Shown: piece after piece, positions 36,869-44,163 of the stretch | Layout of the letters: every line of letters starts with the position of its first letter | Numbering within the stretch: position 1 is the first letter of the stretch | NCBI RefSeq assembly: GCF_010092425.1 | Contig: NZ_CP048030.1 | Span: forward strand, 2,057,501-2,121,500 | Length of the DNA: 64,000 nucleotides | Source of the DNA: Sinimarinibacterium sp. NLF-5-8 | Lineage (GTDB): Bacteria > Pseudomonadota > Gammaproteobacteria > Nevskiales > Nevskiaceae | Reading direction: 5' to 3' | Program-made: the position numbers and the translations under genes | The notes under the pieces: model-generated | Seen by the model: the letters and a program-made list of their open reading frames with translations, nothing else | What the model was told of the DNA's origin: nothing | Databases searched by the model: none

Positions 36869-37834
36869 ATGCTTGATCGAACTGGGTTGATTGTGACCGC
36901 CAACACCCCCGCGCCGCTGACGTTTTTGGATAGCGTTTTGCGCGGCATCGGTCAGGTGATGCTGCAAAACAATGCCTACGCCGGCGTGCTGTTTTTAATC
37001 GGCATTTTCTTGAACTCGGCGCTGTTTGGCGGCGGCGTGATCGTCGGCACCGTGGTCAGCACGCTCACCGCGCAGGCGCTGGGCGCCAAAACCAGCGACG
37101 TGCGCGCGGGTCTGTTTGGCTTTAACGGCGCACTGGTGGCCATTGCGCTGCTGTATTTTTTGGAACCCAACGCGCTGACCTGGGGCTGCGTGGTGCTGGC
37201 CAGTGCTTGCTCCACGGTGCTGATGGCGGCGCTGATGCAGTTGTTCAAGGTGTTCAACCTGCCGGTTTTGACCGCGCCGTTTGTATTCACCTCGCTGGGC
37301 TTTTTTCTCGCCATCGCGCGCTTTGGACGGCTGCAATCCACCCAGCAATTGCCCACGGCGGGTCTGCCCCAGTCCACGGCGGTGGAAGGCATCGTCACCC
37401 ACACCACGGTGATCGAGGGCTTGCTGGGCGGTGTCGCCCAGGTGTTTTTTCAGGCCAGCGTGCTCACCGGCGTGATTTTTGTCGCCGCGCTGTTGATCAG
37501 CTCTTGGCGCGCCTGCGTGATGGCCTTGCTCGGCTCACTTTTGGGCGTGCTGATTGCCTGGGGCATGGGCGCGGCAGAGCCGGCGATCCGCGCCGGCGCG
37601 TTTGGCTTTAACAGTGTGCTCACCGCCATTGCGCTGGGCAGTGTGTTTTTGCGCCCCGGCCTTGGCGCGCTGGTTTATACCGCGCTCGGCTGCGCGGCGA
37701 CCACGGTGGTTTACGCCGGACTCTCGGCGGCACTGGAGCCCATCGGCATGCCGGCAATGACGTTGCCGTTTGTGCTGGTGACGTGGGTGTTTGTCGCCGC
37801 CACGCCGCTGTTTGCGCGGCTGCGTGCGGCATGA
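36869..37834 (+). CDS. Urea transporter (UT family)
   Basis: 321 residues, about ten membrane helices in two homologous halves. Each half carries a family signature: GLFGFNGALVAIALLYFLEP (about residue 75) and GAFGFNSVLTAIALGSVFLR (about 235). UT proteins are trimeric channels for passive urea entry. No urease or urea carboxylase gene lies in the window, so the metabolic partner is elsewhere. The last codon and stop overlap the start of the MFS gene (ATGA), showing translational coupling. The ATG at 36869 begins just before the conserved part. Confidence 0.88.
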   Translation: MLDRTGLIVTANTPAPLTFLDSVLRGIGQVMLQNNAYAGVLFLIGIFLNSALFGGGVIVGTVVSTLTAQALGAKTSDVRAGLFGFNGALVAIALLYFLEPNALTWGCVVLASACSTVLMAALMQLFKVFNLPVLTAPFVFTSLGFFLAIARFGRLQSTQQLPTAGLPQSTAVEGIVTHTTVIEGLLGGVAQVFFQASVLTGVIFVAALLISSWRACVMALLGSLLGVLIAWGMGAAEPAIRAGAFGFNSVLTAIALGSVFLRPGLGALVYTALGCAATTVVYAGLSAALEPIGMPAMTLPFVLVTWVFVAATPLFARLRAA

Positions 37835-39210
37835 GCGCGCCCCAGCAAGAGAGCTGGGGCGATCTGCTCAGTGGTCGCCATCTGGCCATCGTGCTGGTCA
37901 TGGCCAGCGGCGTGCTGCTGTATGCGATGAACCTGTTTTTTACCTCGGCGCTGATGCCGTCGATTGTGGCGCAGATCGGCGGGCAATCCATGTATGCCTG
38001 GGTCACCACGGCATTTGTCAGCTTTGCCATCGTCGCATCGCTGGCGGTGAGCCGCCTGCTGGCCTGGCAAGGCTCGGCGCGCGCTTATGCCGCAGCATTG
38101 CTGGTGTTTGCCGTCGGCGCTGTGGGCATGGCCGCCAGCCCCAACATGCCGGTGCTGATTCTCACCCGCGCGGTACAGGGCTTGGGCGGCGGCATGCTGG
38201 TGGGCTTGGGCTATGCGGTGATTCGCACCGCCCTGCCCGCCCGCCACTGGGCGCGCGCAATTGGCGTGATTTCAGCGATGTGGGGCGTGGGCACGCTGTT
38301 TGGCCCGGCGCTGGGCGGCGCCTTTGCCGAACTCGGCTGGTGGCGCGAGGCCTATCTGGGATTGGCCGGGGTGGCGGTGCTGCTCAGCGTGCTGGCGCAG
38401 CGCTCGTTTGTTGCAGCGCCGCAGTCTGCCCGCGCGCGCAGCCCGATGCCGCTGGCCTCGCTTGCGCCGCTGATGCTGGCCATCGTGGCGATCAGCGCCA
38501 GCGCCGTGGTACCGATGGGCGCGCCGACGATCGGCATGATCGCACTCGGCATCGCCCTGCTGATTTACTTTGTCAAAGTCGAAGCGCGCGCGGATAACAC
38601 CCTGCTGCCGCACAGCACTTACCACGCGGGCGATGCGCTCAAATGGGTGTACCTCACCGTCGCCGCCTTGAGCGCGGGCGTGACCCTGGAAAACTTCATC
38701 CCCCTGTTTGCCCAGCACTTGGCGGGAACGCCGCCGCTGTGGGCGGGGATTTTGGGCGCGGGGATGTCGGTGGGCTGGGTCAGTTCCCAGCTTTTTGTGG
38801 TGTCGATCGACAACCCCCACTGGCAACGGCGGCTGATCCGCACCGGCCCGGTATTGCTGTGCACCGGACTGGCGCTGTACGGCAGCCTGCAAAGCGTGAA
38901 TCTGGGCGGGGTGAGCGTGGCGCTGTGGGGCGGCGCGCTGGTGCTGGCCGGCATTGGCATTGGCATTGCCTGGCCGCTGCTGGGCGTAGCCGCCATGCGC
39001 GGAGCCCACGACGACGTTGAAGGCGGCAAAGCCGCTGCGGCGATCAGCACCACCCAGCTCATCGCCTTTTCGATGGCCTCGGCGCTGGCCGGCACCTTCA
39101 TGGCGGCTGGCGGCGAGGTGATTCTGGCGCAGGCGCATTGGGTCAGCTTTGGGCTGGCGGCACTGGCCGCGCCGGGGATTTGGGTTGCACGCCGCACCAC
39201 CAACATCTGA
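37831..39210 (+). CDS. MFS transporter
   Basis: 459 residues with about 14 hydrophobic segments, fitting the DHA2 drug/H+ antiporter branch of the major facilitator superfamily. ILTRAVQGLGGGMLVGLGYA and GVGTLFGPALGGAFAELGWW match motifs C/D of that branch; the first helices read LFFTSALMPSIVAQIG. The substrate cannot be predicted. The start ATG overlaps the urea transporter stop by four bases, a stable pairing worth noting because drug-type carriers are not usual partners of urea channels. Confidence 0.83.
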   Translation: MSAPQQESWGDLLSGRHLAIVLVMASGVLLYAMNLFFTSALMPSIVAQIGGQSMYAWVTTAFVSFAIVASLAVSRLLAWQGSARAYAAALLVFAVGAVGMAASPNMPVLILTRAVQGLGGGMLVGLGYAVIRTALPARHWARAIGVISAMWGVGTLFGPALGGAFAELGWWREAYLGLAGVAVLLSVLAQRSFVAAPQSARARSPMPLASLAPLMLAIVAISASAVVPMGAPTIGMIALGIALLIYFVKVEARADNTLLPHSTYHAGDALKWVYLTVAALSAGVTLENFIPLFAQHLAGTPPLWAGILGAGMSVGWVSSQLFVVSIDNPHWQRRLIRTGPVLLCTGLALYGSLQSVNLGGVSVALWGGALVLAGIGIGIAWPLLGVAAMRGAHDDVEGGKAAAAISTTQLIAFSMASALAGTFMAAGGEVILAQAHWVSFGLAALAAPGIWVARRTTNI

Positions 39211-39273
39211 TCATTTCTGTAACAGACGGCGCTATACTCGCGCCCTGATTTTTTCTCACGCGGAGCAAACGCC

Positions 39274-39774
39274 ATGGATTCTCAAGAACAAGACAAGGCC
39301 TTCTTCAAAGCCTTTGGCAAAGTTGGTGCCGGACTGGTGGCCCTGGCTGTGATGTGCGTCACCCTGGCAGTCATCGTCAACGACAAGACCGAACACAAAA
39401 ATCACGACAACGCCGAAGCCTTGGCGCTCGTTGCCGAACGTCTGGCGCCGATCGGCAAAGTCATCACCGATCCTTCGGCGCTGGCGCCGGTTGCCACGGC
39501 CACCGCAGCCGATGAAAAACCGGCGCAGTCTGGCGATCAGGTCTACAACGGTCTGTGCGCGGCCTGCCACGCTGCCGGCGTGATGAATGCCCCCAAGACC
39601 GGCGACAAGGATCACTGGAAAAAGCTGCTGGATGAAGCCGGCGGTGTCGATGGCCTGACCAAAATCGCCATCAGCGGCAAAAACGCCATGCCCCCGCGCG
39701 GCGGCAATGCGGCACTGAGCGATGCCGAAATCCACGCCGCGGTCGAGCACATGCTCAAAGCCAGCGGCCTGTAA
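39274..39774 (+). CDS. Cytochrome c5-family protein, membrane-anchored
   Basis: 166 residues. An uncleaved N-terminal helix (GAGLVALAVMCVTLAVIV, residues 18-35) anchors a periplasmic domain. Heme is bound at CAACH (95-99), with the distal Met in GKNAMPPRGG. AVEHMLKASGL closes the domain as in cytochrome c5/c555 proteins. Probable electron carrier to a terminal oxidase. A linker of about 45 residues rich in Ala and Glu lies between anchor and heme domain. TATACT near 39230 may be its -10 element. Own terminator downstream. Confidence 0.9.
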   Translation: MDSQEQDKAFFKAFGKVGAGLVALAVMCVTLAVIVNDKTEHKNHDNAEALALVAERLAPIGKVITDPSALAPVATATAADEKPAQSGDQVYNGLCAACHAAGVMNAPKTGDKDHWKKLLDEAGGVDGLTKIAISGKNAMPPRGGNAALSDAEIHAAVEHMLKASGL

Positions 39775-39801
39775 TTTCAGCGATCACCCTGCTGCTCCCA
39801 G

Positions 39802-39832
39802 CGCCCCGCCCTTGCGGGGCGTTGGTGTTTTT
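39802..39832 (+). terminator. Terminator of the cytochrome c5 gene
   Basis: CGCCCCGC (39802-39809) pairs with GCGGGGCG (39814-39821), loop CCTT, followed by TTGGTGTTTTT. About 28 bases after the stop. Confidence 0.82.
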
Positions 39833-39899
39833 ACGCGGATTCAAACGCGCCCGCCGCTGTTTAGCCCGATTGTTCGATCCTTAAGCCAACGATCCTGTC

Positions 39900-42056
39900 A
39901 TGAAAAAACCACCTTCCAGCGGCACACCGCGCCCCGGCGCGCGCGGTAAATCCTTCGGCGCCCCGCGCAAACCCTACGACGGCAAGCCACGGCCACCGCG
40001 CGCGCGCGGTGACGGTGAGGCGCGTTCAGATTTTCGATCTGACGCGCGTCCACCGCGCGGCGAAGGCGCCTGGCGTAGCCGCGATGGGGATGCCCGTCCG
40101 CCACGCAAATCATTTGACGGCACCCCGCACCCGCCGCGCGGCGAAGGGGCCTGGCGTAGCCGCGACGGCGACGCCCGGCCGCCACGCAAGTCGTTTGATG
40201 GCAATCCGCGCCCACCGCGTGAGGAAGGCGCCTGGCGCAGCCGCGACGGGGATGCCCGTCCGCCACGCAAGTCGTTTGATGGCAATCCGCGCCCACCGCG
40301 CGCGCGCTTTGATGGCGATTCCCGTTCAGACTTTCGTGCCGATGCCCGTCCGCCACGCAAATCATTTGACGGCAGTCCGCGCCCACCGCGCGCGCGCTTT
40401 GATGGCGATTCCCGTTCCGACTCTCGTGCCGACTCGCGCCCACCGCGTGGGGAAGACGCTTGGCGCAGTCGCGACGGGGATGCCCGTCTGCCACGCAAGT
40501 CGTTTGATGGCAACCCGCGCCCACCGCGCGCGCGCTTTGATGGCGATTCGCGTTCAGACTCTCGTTCCGATGTCCGTCCACCGCGCGGCGAAGGGGCCTG
40601 GCGCGGCCGCGATGGGGATGCCCGTCCACCGCGTAAGTCATTTGACGGCAGTCCGCGCCCGCCGCGCGCGCGCTTTGATGGTGAGGCGCGTCCACGCCCG
40701 CGAGGTGATTTCAAACCCCGCAGCGGGCCTCGCAGCAGCGACGGGGGCGGCGGTGCGATCCATCGCGCCAATGTGCGCGCGGTGGCCGCGCGCAGCATCA
40801 GCCGTGTGATGCGCGGCCGCAGCCTCGACGATGCCCTTGCGCCCACCGCGCAAATGCGGGTCGCGGCAGATGCGGCCATGGTCAAGGCGCTGGCGTTTGG
40901 GGTTTTGCGTGAGCTGTCCATCCTCAAGTGGCTGGCGGCGCAACTGCTGGACAAGCCCCTGGAGGCGCAGGACGACGAAGTCGCCGCACTGATCTGGGTG
41001 GGGCTGTACCAGTTGCGCACGCTCAAGACTCCGCCGCACGCGGCGATCAACGAAACCGTGGATGCGATCAAGCTGCTCAAGCACGATTACGCGCGCGGCA
41101 TGATCAACGCCATTTTGCGCCGCTACACGCGCGAGGCCGAAGCCCTGGAAGAACGCCTGCCCAGCGAGCCGAGCCTGCGCACCTCACACCCCGGCTGGCT
41201 GGTGGAAAAGCTCTATCACGACTGGCCAGCGCAATGGGAGGCGTTGCTGGACGCCAACAACGTGCAGGCACCGCTGACGCTGCGGGTGAATCGCCGCCGT
41301 ATCAGTCGTGAGGATTACCTCGCGCGCTTGGCTGAAATGCAGATTGGCGCCGAAGCGCATCCGCACGCAACCGATGCCGTGGTGCTGGAAGTCGCGCGCG
41401 CGGTGGACAAAATCCCCGGCTTTGTGGGGGGTCAGGTTTCGGTGCAAGACGCCTCGGCGCAGTTGGCCGTGCAATTGCTGGCCGTGGCCGACGGCCAACG
41501 TATTCTGGACGCCTGCGCCGCCCCCGGGGGCAAGACCGCGCACATTCTGGAACACGCCGACGCGCGCGTGACCGCGCTGGACGTTGACGGCGCGCGCCTG
41601 ACCCGCGTGGATGAAAACCTGCGCCGCTTGAACCTCAGCGCCGAGATGATCGCCGCCGATGCCGCGCAGCCGGATCGCTGGTGGAACGGTCAAGCGTTTG
41701 ACCGGATCCTGCTCGACGCGCCCTGCTCCGGCACCGGCGTTATCCGCCGTCATCCCGACATCAAATGGCTGCGTCGCACCACCGACATTGCCACGCTGCA
41801 ACAAACCCAGCTGGGCCTGCTCAAGGCGCTGTGGCCGCTGCTCAAAGTGGGCGGGCGCATGGTGTACGCGACCTGCTCGCTGCTGCGCGACGAAGGCGAC
41901 GAGGTGCTGTCGCGCTTCAAACGGCTGGCCGATGACGTCACCATCACCGCCATCGACGCCGAATGGGGCGAGGCCACCGAGTATGGTCGCCGCATCGCCC
42001 CCGGCGGCACCCACGACGGCTTTTATTACGCCGTTTTGGAAAAGCGCGCGCCATAA
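39900..42056 (+). CDS. rsmB: 16S rRNA m5C967 methyltransferase with long repetitive N-terminal extension
   Basis: 718 residues against about 430 for usual RsmB. The first ~285 residues are a low-complexity, Arg/Asp/Pro/Gly-rich tail built from repeats such as ARPPRKSFDG and GAWRSRDGDA. Normal RsmB starts at about residue 286 (AIHRANVRAVAARSISRVM) with the NusB-like RNA-binding domain, followed by the SAM-dependent domain: LDACAAPGGKTAHILE, ILLDAPCSGTGVIRRHPD (motif IV Cys) and MVYATCSLLRDEGDEV (catalytic motif VI Cys). All catalytic features are intact. The tail is probably disordered and cationic/anionic mixed, suggesting RNA binding or condensate behaviour; this is inference. No usual partners (fmt, def) adjoin it. 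Confidence 0.92.
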   Translation: MKKPPSSGTPRPGARGKSFGAPRKPYDGKPRPPRARGDGEARSDFRSDARPPRGEGAWRSRDGDARPPRKSFDGTPHPPRGEGAWRSRDGDARPPRKSFDGNPRPPREEGAWRSRDGDARPPRKSFDGNPRPPRARFDGDSRSDFRADARPPRKSFDGSPRPPRARFDGDSRSDSRADSRPPRGEDAWRSRDGDARLPRKSFDGNPRPPRARFDGDSRSDSRSDVRPPRGEGAWRGRDGDARPPRKSFDGSPRPPRARFDGEARPRPRGDFKPRSGPRSSDGGGGAIHRANVRAVAARSISRVMRGRSLDDALAPTAQMRVAADAAMVKALAFGVLRELSILKWLAAQLLDKPLEAQDDEVAALIWVGLYQLRTLKTPPHAAINETVDAIKLLKHDYARGMINAILRRYTREAEALEERLPSEPSLRTSHPGWLVEKLYHDWPAQWEALLDANNVQAPLTLRVNRRRISREDYLARLAEMQIGAEAHPHATDAVVLEVARAVDKIPGFVGGQVSVQDASAQLAVQLLAVADGQRILDACAAPGGKTAHILEHADARVTALDVDGARLTRVDENLRRLNLSAEMIAADAAQPDRWWNGQAFDRILLDAPCSGTGVIRRHPDIKWLRRTTDIATLQQTQLGLLKALWPLLKVGGRMVYATCSLLRDEGDEVLSRFKRLADDVTITAIDAEWGEATEYGRRIAPGGTHDGFYYAVLEKRAP
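40040..40690 (+). repeat. Imperfect coding tandem repeats in rsmB
   Basis: Units combining GEGAWRSRDGDARPPRKSFDG and PRPPRARFDGDSRSDSR recur; KSFDG appears six times and AWR-S/G-RDGDAR five times. DNA copies are close to identical over tens of bases, so recent expansion or contraction is likely. All unit lengths keep the frame. Confidence 0.9.
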
Positions 42057-42081
42057 GCGGACGCTGCGCGCGCGCAGATCA

Positions 42082-42122
42082 GCGGTGGCTTTGCACCGTT
42101 AAAACACATGCAAAGCCACCGC
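42082..42122. other. Perfect 14-base inverted repeat between rsmB and metK
   Basis: GCGGTGGCTTTGCA (42082-42095) and TGCAAAGCCACCGC (42109-42122) are separated by 13 bases. No T run follows on either strand. It could stop rsmB transcription by hairpin alone, protect its 3' end, or be a protein-binding site upstream of metK. Confidence 0.75.
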
Positions 42123-42130
42123 CGCACCAT

Positions 42131-42222
42131 TACAATATCCGCCTATCCGCATAAACAGATTTGCGGGCAACGTGCCGCCGCTGGCGGCGTTTTTCGTTTG
42201 TTGTGTTGCTTGAGGGTTTGCC
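42131..42222 (+). promoter_or_regulatory. metK leader with an internal terminator-like hairpin
   Basis: TACAAT (42131-42136) may be a -10 element; I see no clear -35. A small stem CCGCA/TGCGG (about 42147-42165) is followed by GCCGCC-GCT-GGCGGC (42174-42188) and GTTTTT, i.e. an intrinsic terminator about 30 bases before the metK start codon. This order is what a transcription attenuator looks like. I cannot match it to a known SAM riboswitch by eye. Confidence 0.45.
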
Positions 42223-43416
42223 GTGAGCCAATTCCTGTTTACTTCTGAGTCTGTATCCGAAGGCCATCCCGACAAAGTCGCGGATCAGATCTCCGATGCC
42301 GTGCTCGACGCCATTTTGTCCACCGACAAGCACGCGCGCGTGGCCTGCGAAACCATGGTCAAAACCGGCGTCGCCATCGTCGCTGGCGAAATCACCACCA
42401 GCGCCTGGATCGACCTGGAAGCTCTGGTGCGCAAAGTCATTCTCGACATTGGCTACAACTCCTCCGACGTGGGCTTTGACGGCGCCACCTGCGCGGTGAT
42501 GAACCTCATCGGCAAGCAATCGCCCGACATCGCCATGGGCGTGGATCGCGGCAACCCCGAAGACCAGGGCGCTGGAGACCAGGGGCTGATGTTTGGCTAT
42601 GCCAGCAACGAAACCGACGTGCTGATGCCTGCACCGATTTTCTACTCACACCGTCTGGTTGAGCAGCAAACCAAAGCCCGCAAAGGTGCCGACGCCAAAC
42701 TGCCGTGGCTGCGCCCCGACGCCAAAAGCCAGGTCACCTTCCGCTACGACGGCGACCGCATCATCGGCATCGACGCCGTGGTGCTCTCCACCCAGCACGC
42801 CCCCGAGGTCAAACTCACCGACCTGCGCGAAGCGGTGATGGAAGAAATCATCAAACCCGTGCTCCCCGCCGAGTGGATTAGCGCCAACACCCGGTTCCAC
42901 ATCAACCCCACCGGCAACTTCGTCATCGGCGGCCCCGTCGGTGACTGCGGCTTGACCGGCCGCAAAATCATTGTGGACACCTATGGCGGCTGGGCGCGCC
43001 ACGGCGGTGGTGCCTTCTCCGGCAAAGACCCTTCCAAAGTGGATCGCTCCGCGGCCTACGCCGCGCGCTACGTTGCCAAAAACATCGTCGCCGCCGGCCT
43101 TGCCGACCGCTGCGAAGTGCAAGTCAGCTACGCCATCGGCGTTGCCGAACCCACCTCGATCATGGTCACCACCTTCGGCACCGGCAAAATCAGCGACGAA
43201 GCCTTGGAAAAACTGGTGCGCCGCCACTTTGACCTGCGCCCCTACGCCATTTCCAAAATGCTCGACCTGGTACACCCCATGTACCAAGCCACCGCAGCTT
43301 ATGGCCACTTTGGTCGCCAACCCGTCGCCACCCAACTGGCCAACGGCGAAACCTTCACCACTTTTTCGTGGGAAAAAACCGACAAAGCCGAAGTCCTCGC
43401 CGCCGACGCGCGCTAA
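42223..43416 (+). CDS. metK: S-adenosylmethionine synthetase
   Basis: Makes SAM from methionine and ATP. 397 residues, with [20 protein letters not shown] (ATP site) at the N-terminus, [14 protein letters not shown] (the loop over the active site), and [21 protein letters not shown], the conserved P-loop-like signature. Start is GTG, preceded by TTGAGGG. A leader with a possible attenuator lies upstream and a strong terminator downstream. Functionally linked to speE and mtnBDC. Confidence 0.97.
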   Translation: MSQFLFTSESVSEGHPDKVADQISDAVLDAILSTDKHARVACETMVKTGVAIVAGEITTSAWIDLEALVRKVILDIGYNSSDVGFDGATCAVMNLIGKQSPDIAMGVDRGNPEDQGAGDQGLMFGYASNETDVLMPAPIFYSHRLVEQQTKARKGADAKLPWLRPDAKSQVTFRYDGDRIIGIDAVVLSTQHAPEVKLTDLREAVMEEIIKPVLPAEWISANTRFHINPTGNFVIGGPVGDCGLTGRKIIVDTYGGWARHGGGAFSGKDPSKVDRSAAYAARYVAKNIVAAGLADRCEVQVSYAIGVAEPTSIMVTTFGTGKISDEALEKLVRRHFDLRPYAISKMLDLVHPMYQATAAYGHFGRQPVATQLANGETFTTFSWEKTDKAEVLAADAR

Positions 43417-43452
43417 GGCCCTTTTCAGGCTTGCGGCCACAGCCCGCCGTCA

Positions 43453-43486
43453 GACAAAACCCCGCTATGGCGGGGTTTTGTCTTTT
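43453..43486 (+). terminator. Terminator of metK
   Basis: GACAAAACCCCGC (43453-43465) and GCGGGGTTTTGTC (43470-43482) form a 13-base-pair stem with loop TATG, followed by TTTT. It begins about 36 bases after the metK stop. Confidence 0.88.
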
Positions 43487-43519
43487 GCGCGCGCAAAACA
43501 ACCACAGCCGCCATTCAAA
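43483..43519 (-). repeat. Palindrome and short fragment of the dispersed repeat, copy D
   Basis: TTTTGCGCGCGCAAAA (43483-43498) is a perfect palindrome. It adjoins ACCACAGCCGCCATTCAAA, the reverse complement of the TTGAATGGCGGTTGTGGTT block of copies A-C. The rest of the element is missing here. Confidence 0.65.
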
Positions 43520-43600
43520 ACTGTTCCCACAAGGGGTTTATGGCTTCGCCGCGCGAGTCTGGCCGGTTCATCATCGCCACCATCCTCAGCATCACCCAAT

Positions 43601-43630
43601 TCAAAAGCCGCTGCGATCAGCGGCTTTTGA
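43601..43630 (-). terminator. Hairpin downstream of yajQ, possible terminator
   Basis: TCAAAAGCCGCTG (43601-43613) and CAGCGGCTTTTGA (43618-43630) are perfectly complementary with loop CGAT. The stem itself ends in TTTT on both strands but no longer T run follows, so it may act in either direction weakly. Confidence 0.55.
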
Positions 43631-43663
43631 GCATGCGGCTTCAAGGTTTGTGATTGCGCGCGG

Positions 43664-44146
43664 TCAATCCCTGAAGTTTTCAAACTGCAGGGGCAGTTCA
43701 AACTCGGTTTTGCGCAGCAGTGCGATGGTGTCTTGCAGGTCGTCACGCTTTTTGCCGCTGACCTTGAGTTTGTCACCGTGGATTTGCGCTTCTACCTTGA
43801 TCTTGCTGGCTTTGATCGCGGCGATGATTTTTTTGCCGAGTGCTTGTTCGATCCCTTGCTTGACGCTGATGCGTTGGCGCGCGCGCGAAAGGTTGATTTC
43901 GGGGTCGGCGGCGTCGAGGCAGCGCAGGTCGATTTTGCGCGCGGCCAGACGCGGATAGAGGATGTCGGTCATCTGCTGCAACTGAAATTCGCTGGGCGCG
44001 GTGAGCACGATGACACTGTCTTCAAGCTCAAAGCTGGCTTCGACGCCACGAAAGTCAAAGCGGTTGGTCAGTTCGCGTTTGGCCTGATCCACGGCGTTGG
44101 TGAGTTCGTGCTGATTGACTTCGGAAACCACGTCAAATGAGGGCAT
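43664..44146 (-). CDS. yajQ: YajQ-family nucleotide-binding protein
   Basis: 160 residues. MPSFDVVSEVNQHELTNAVD, RELTNRFDFRGVEASFE and KVSGKKRDDLQDTIALLRK are the family's most conserved segments. YajQ proteins have two ferredoxin-like domains and bind nucleotides; some bind cyclic di-GMP and affect transcription and virulence in Xanthomonas. Whether this one binds cyclic di-GMP cannot be told. It lies 17 bases after the SNF2 helicase gene and is probably its operon partner. Confidence 0.93.
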   Translation of the reverse strand: MPSFDVVSEVNQHELTNAVDQAKRELTNRFDFRGVEASFELEDSVIVLTAPSEFQLQQMTDILYPRLAARKIDLRCLDAADPEINLSRARQRISVKQGIEQALGKKIIAAIKASKIKVEAQIHGDKLKVSGKKRDDLQDTIALLRKTEFELPLQFENFRD

Positions 44147-44163
44147 GAAAACGCTCCATTGGG

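Noticed and set aside
39900-39960. Frameshift or mis-start creating a false RsmB extension
   Set aside because: The extension keeps an in-frame, coherent residue pattern over 285 codons from an ATG, so it is probably translated, although use of a later start cannot be excluded.
40040-40690. CRISPR-like regular repeats
   Set aside because: Repeats are in frame, encode the RsmB extension, have no unique spacers of fixed length and no cas genes nearby.
42131-42222. Known SAM riboswitch before metK
   Set aside because: The leader is short and I cannot find the conserved SAM-I, SAM-II or SAH elements by eye, so no class is assigned; only the attenuator-like hairpin is reported.
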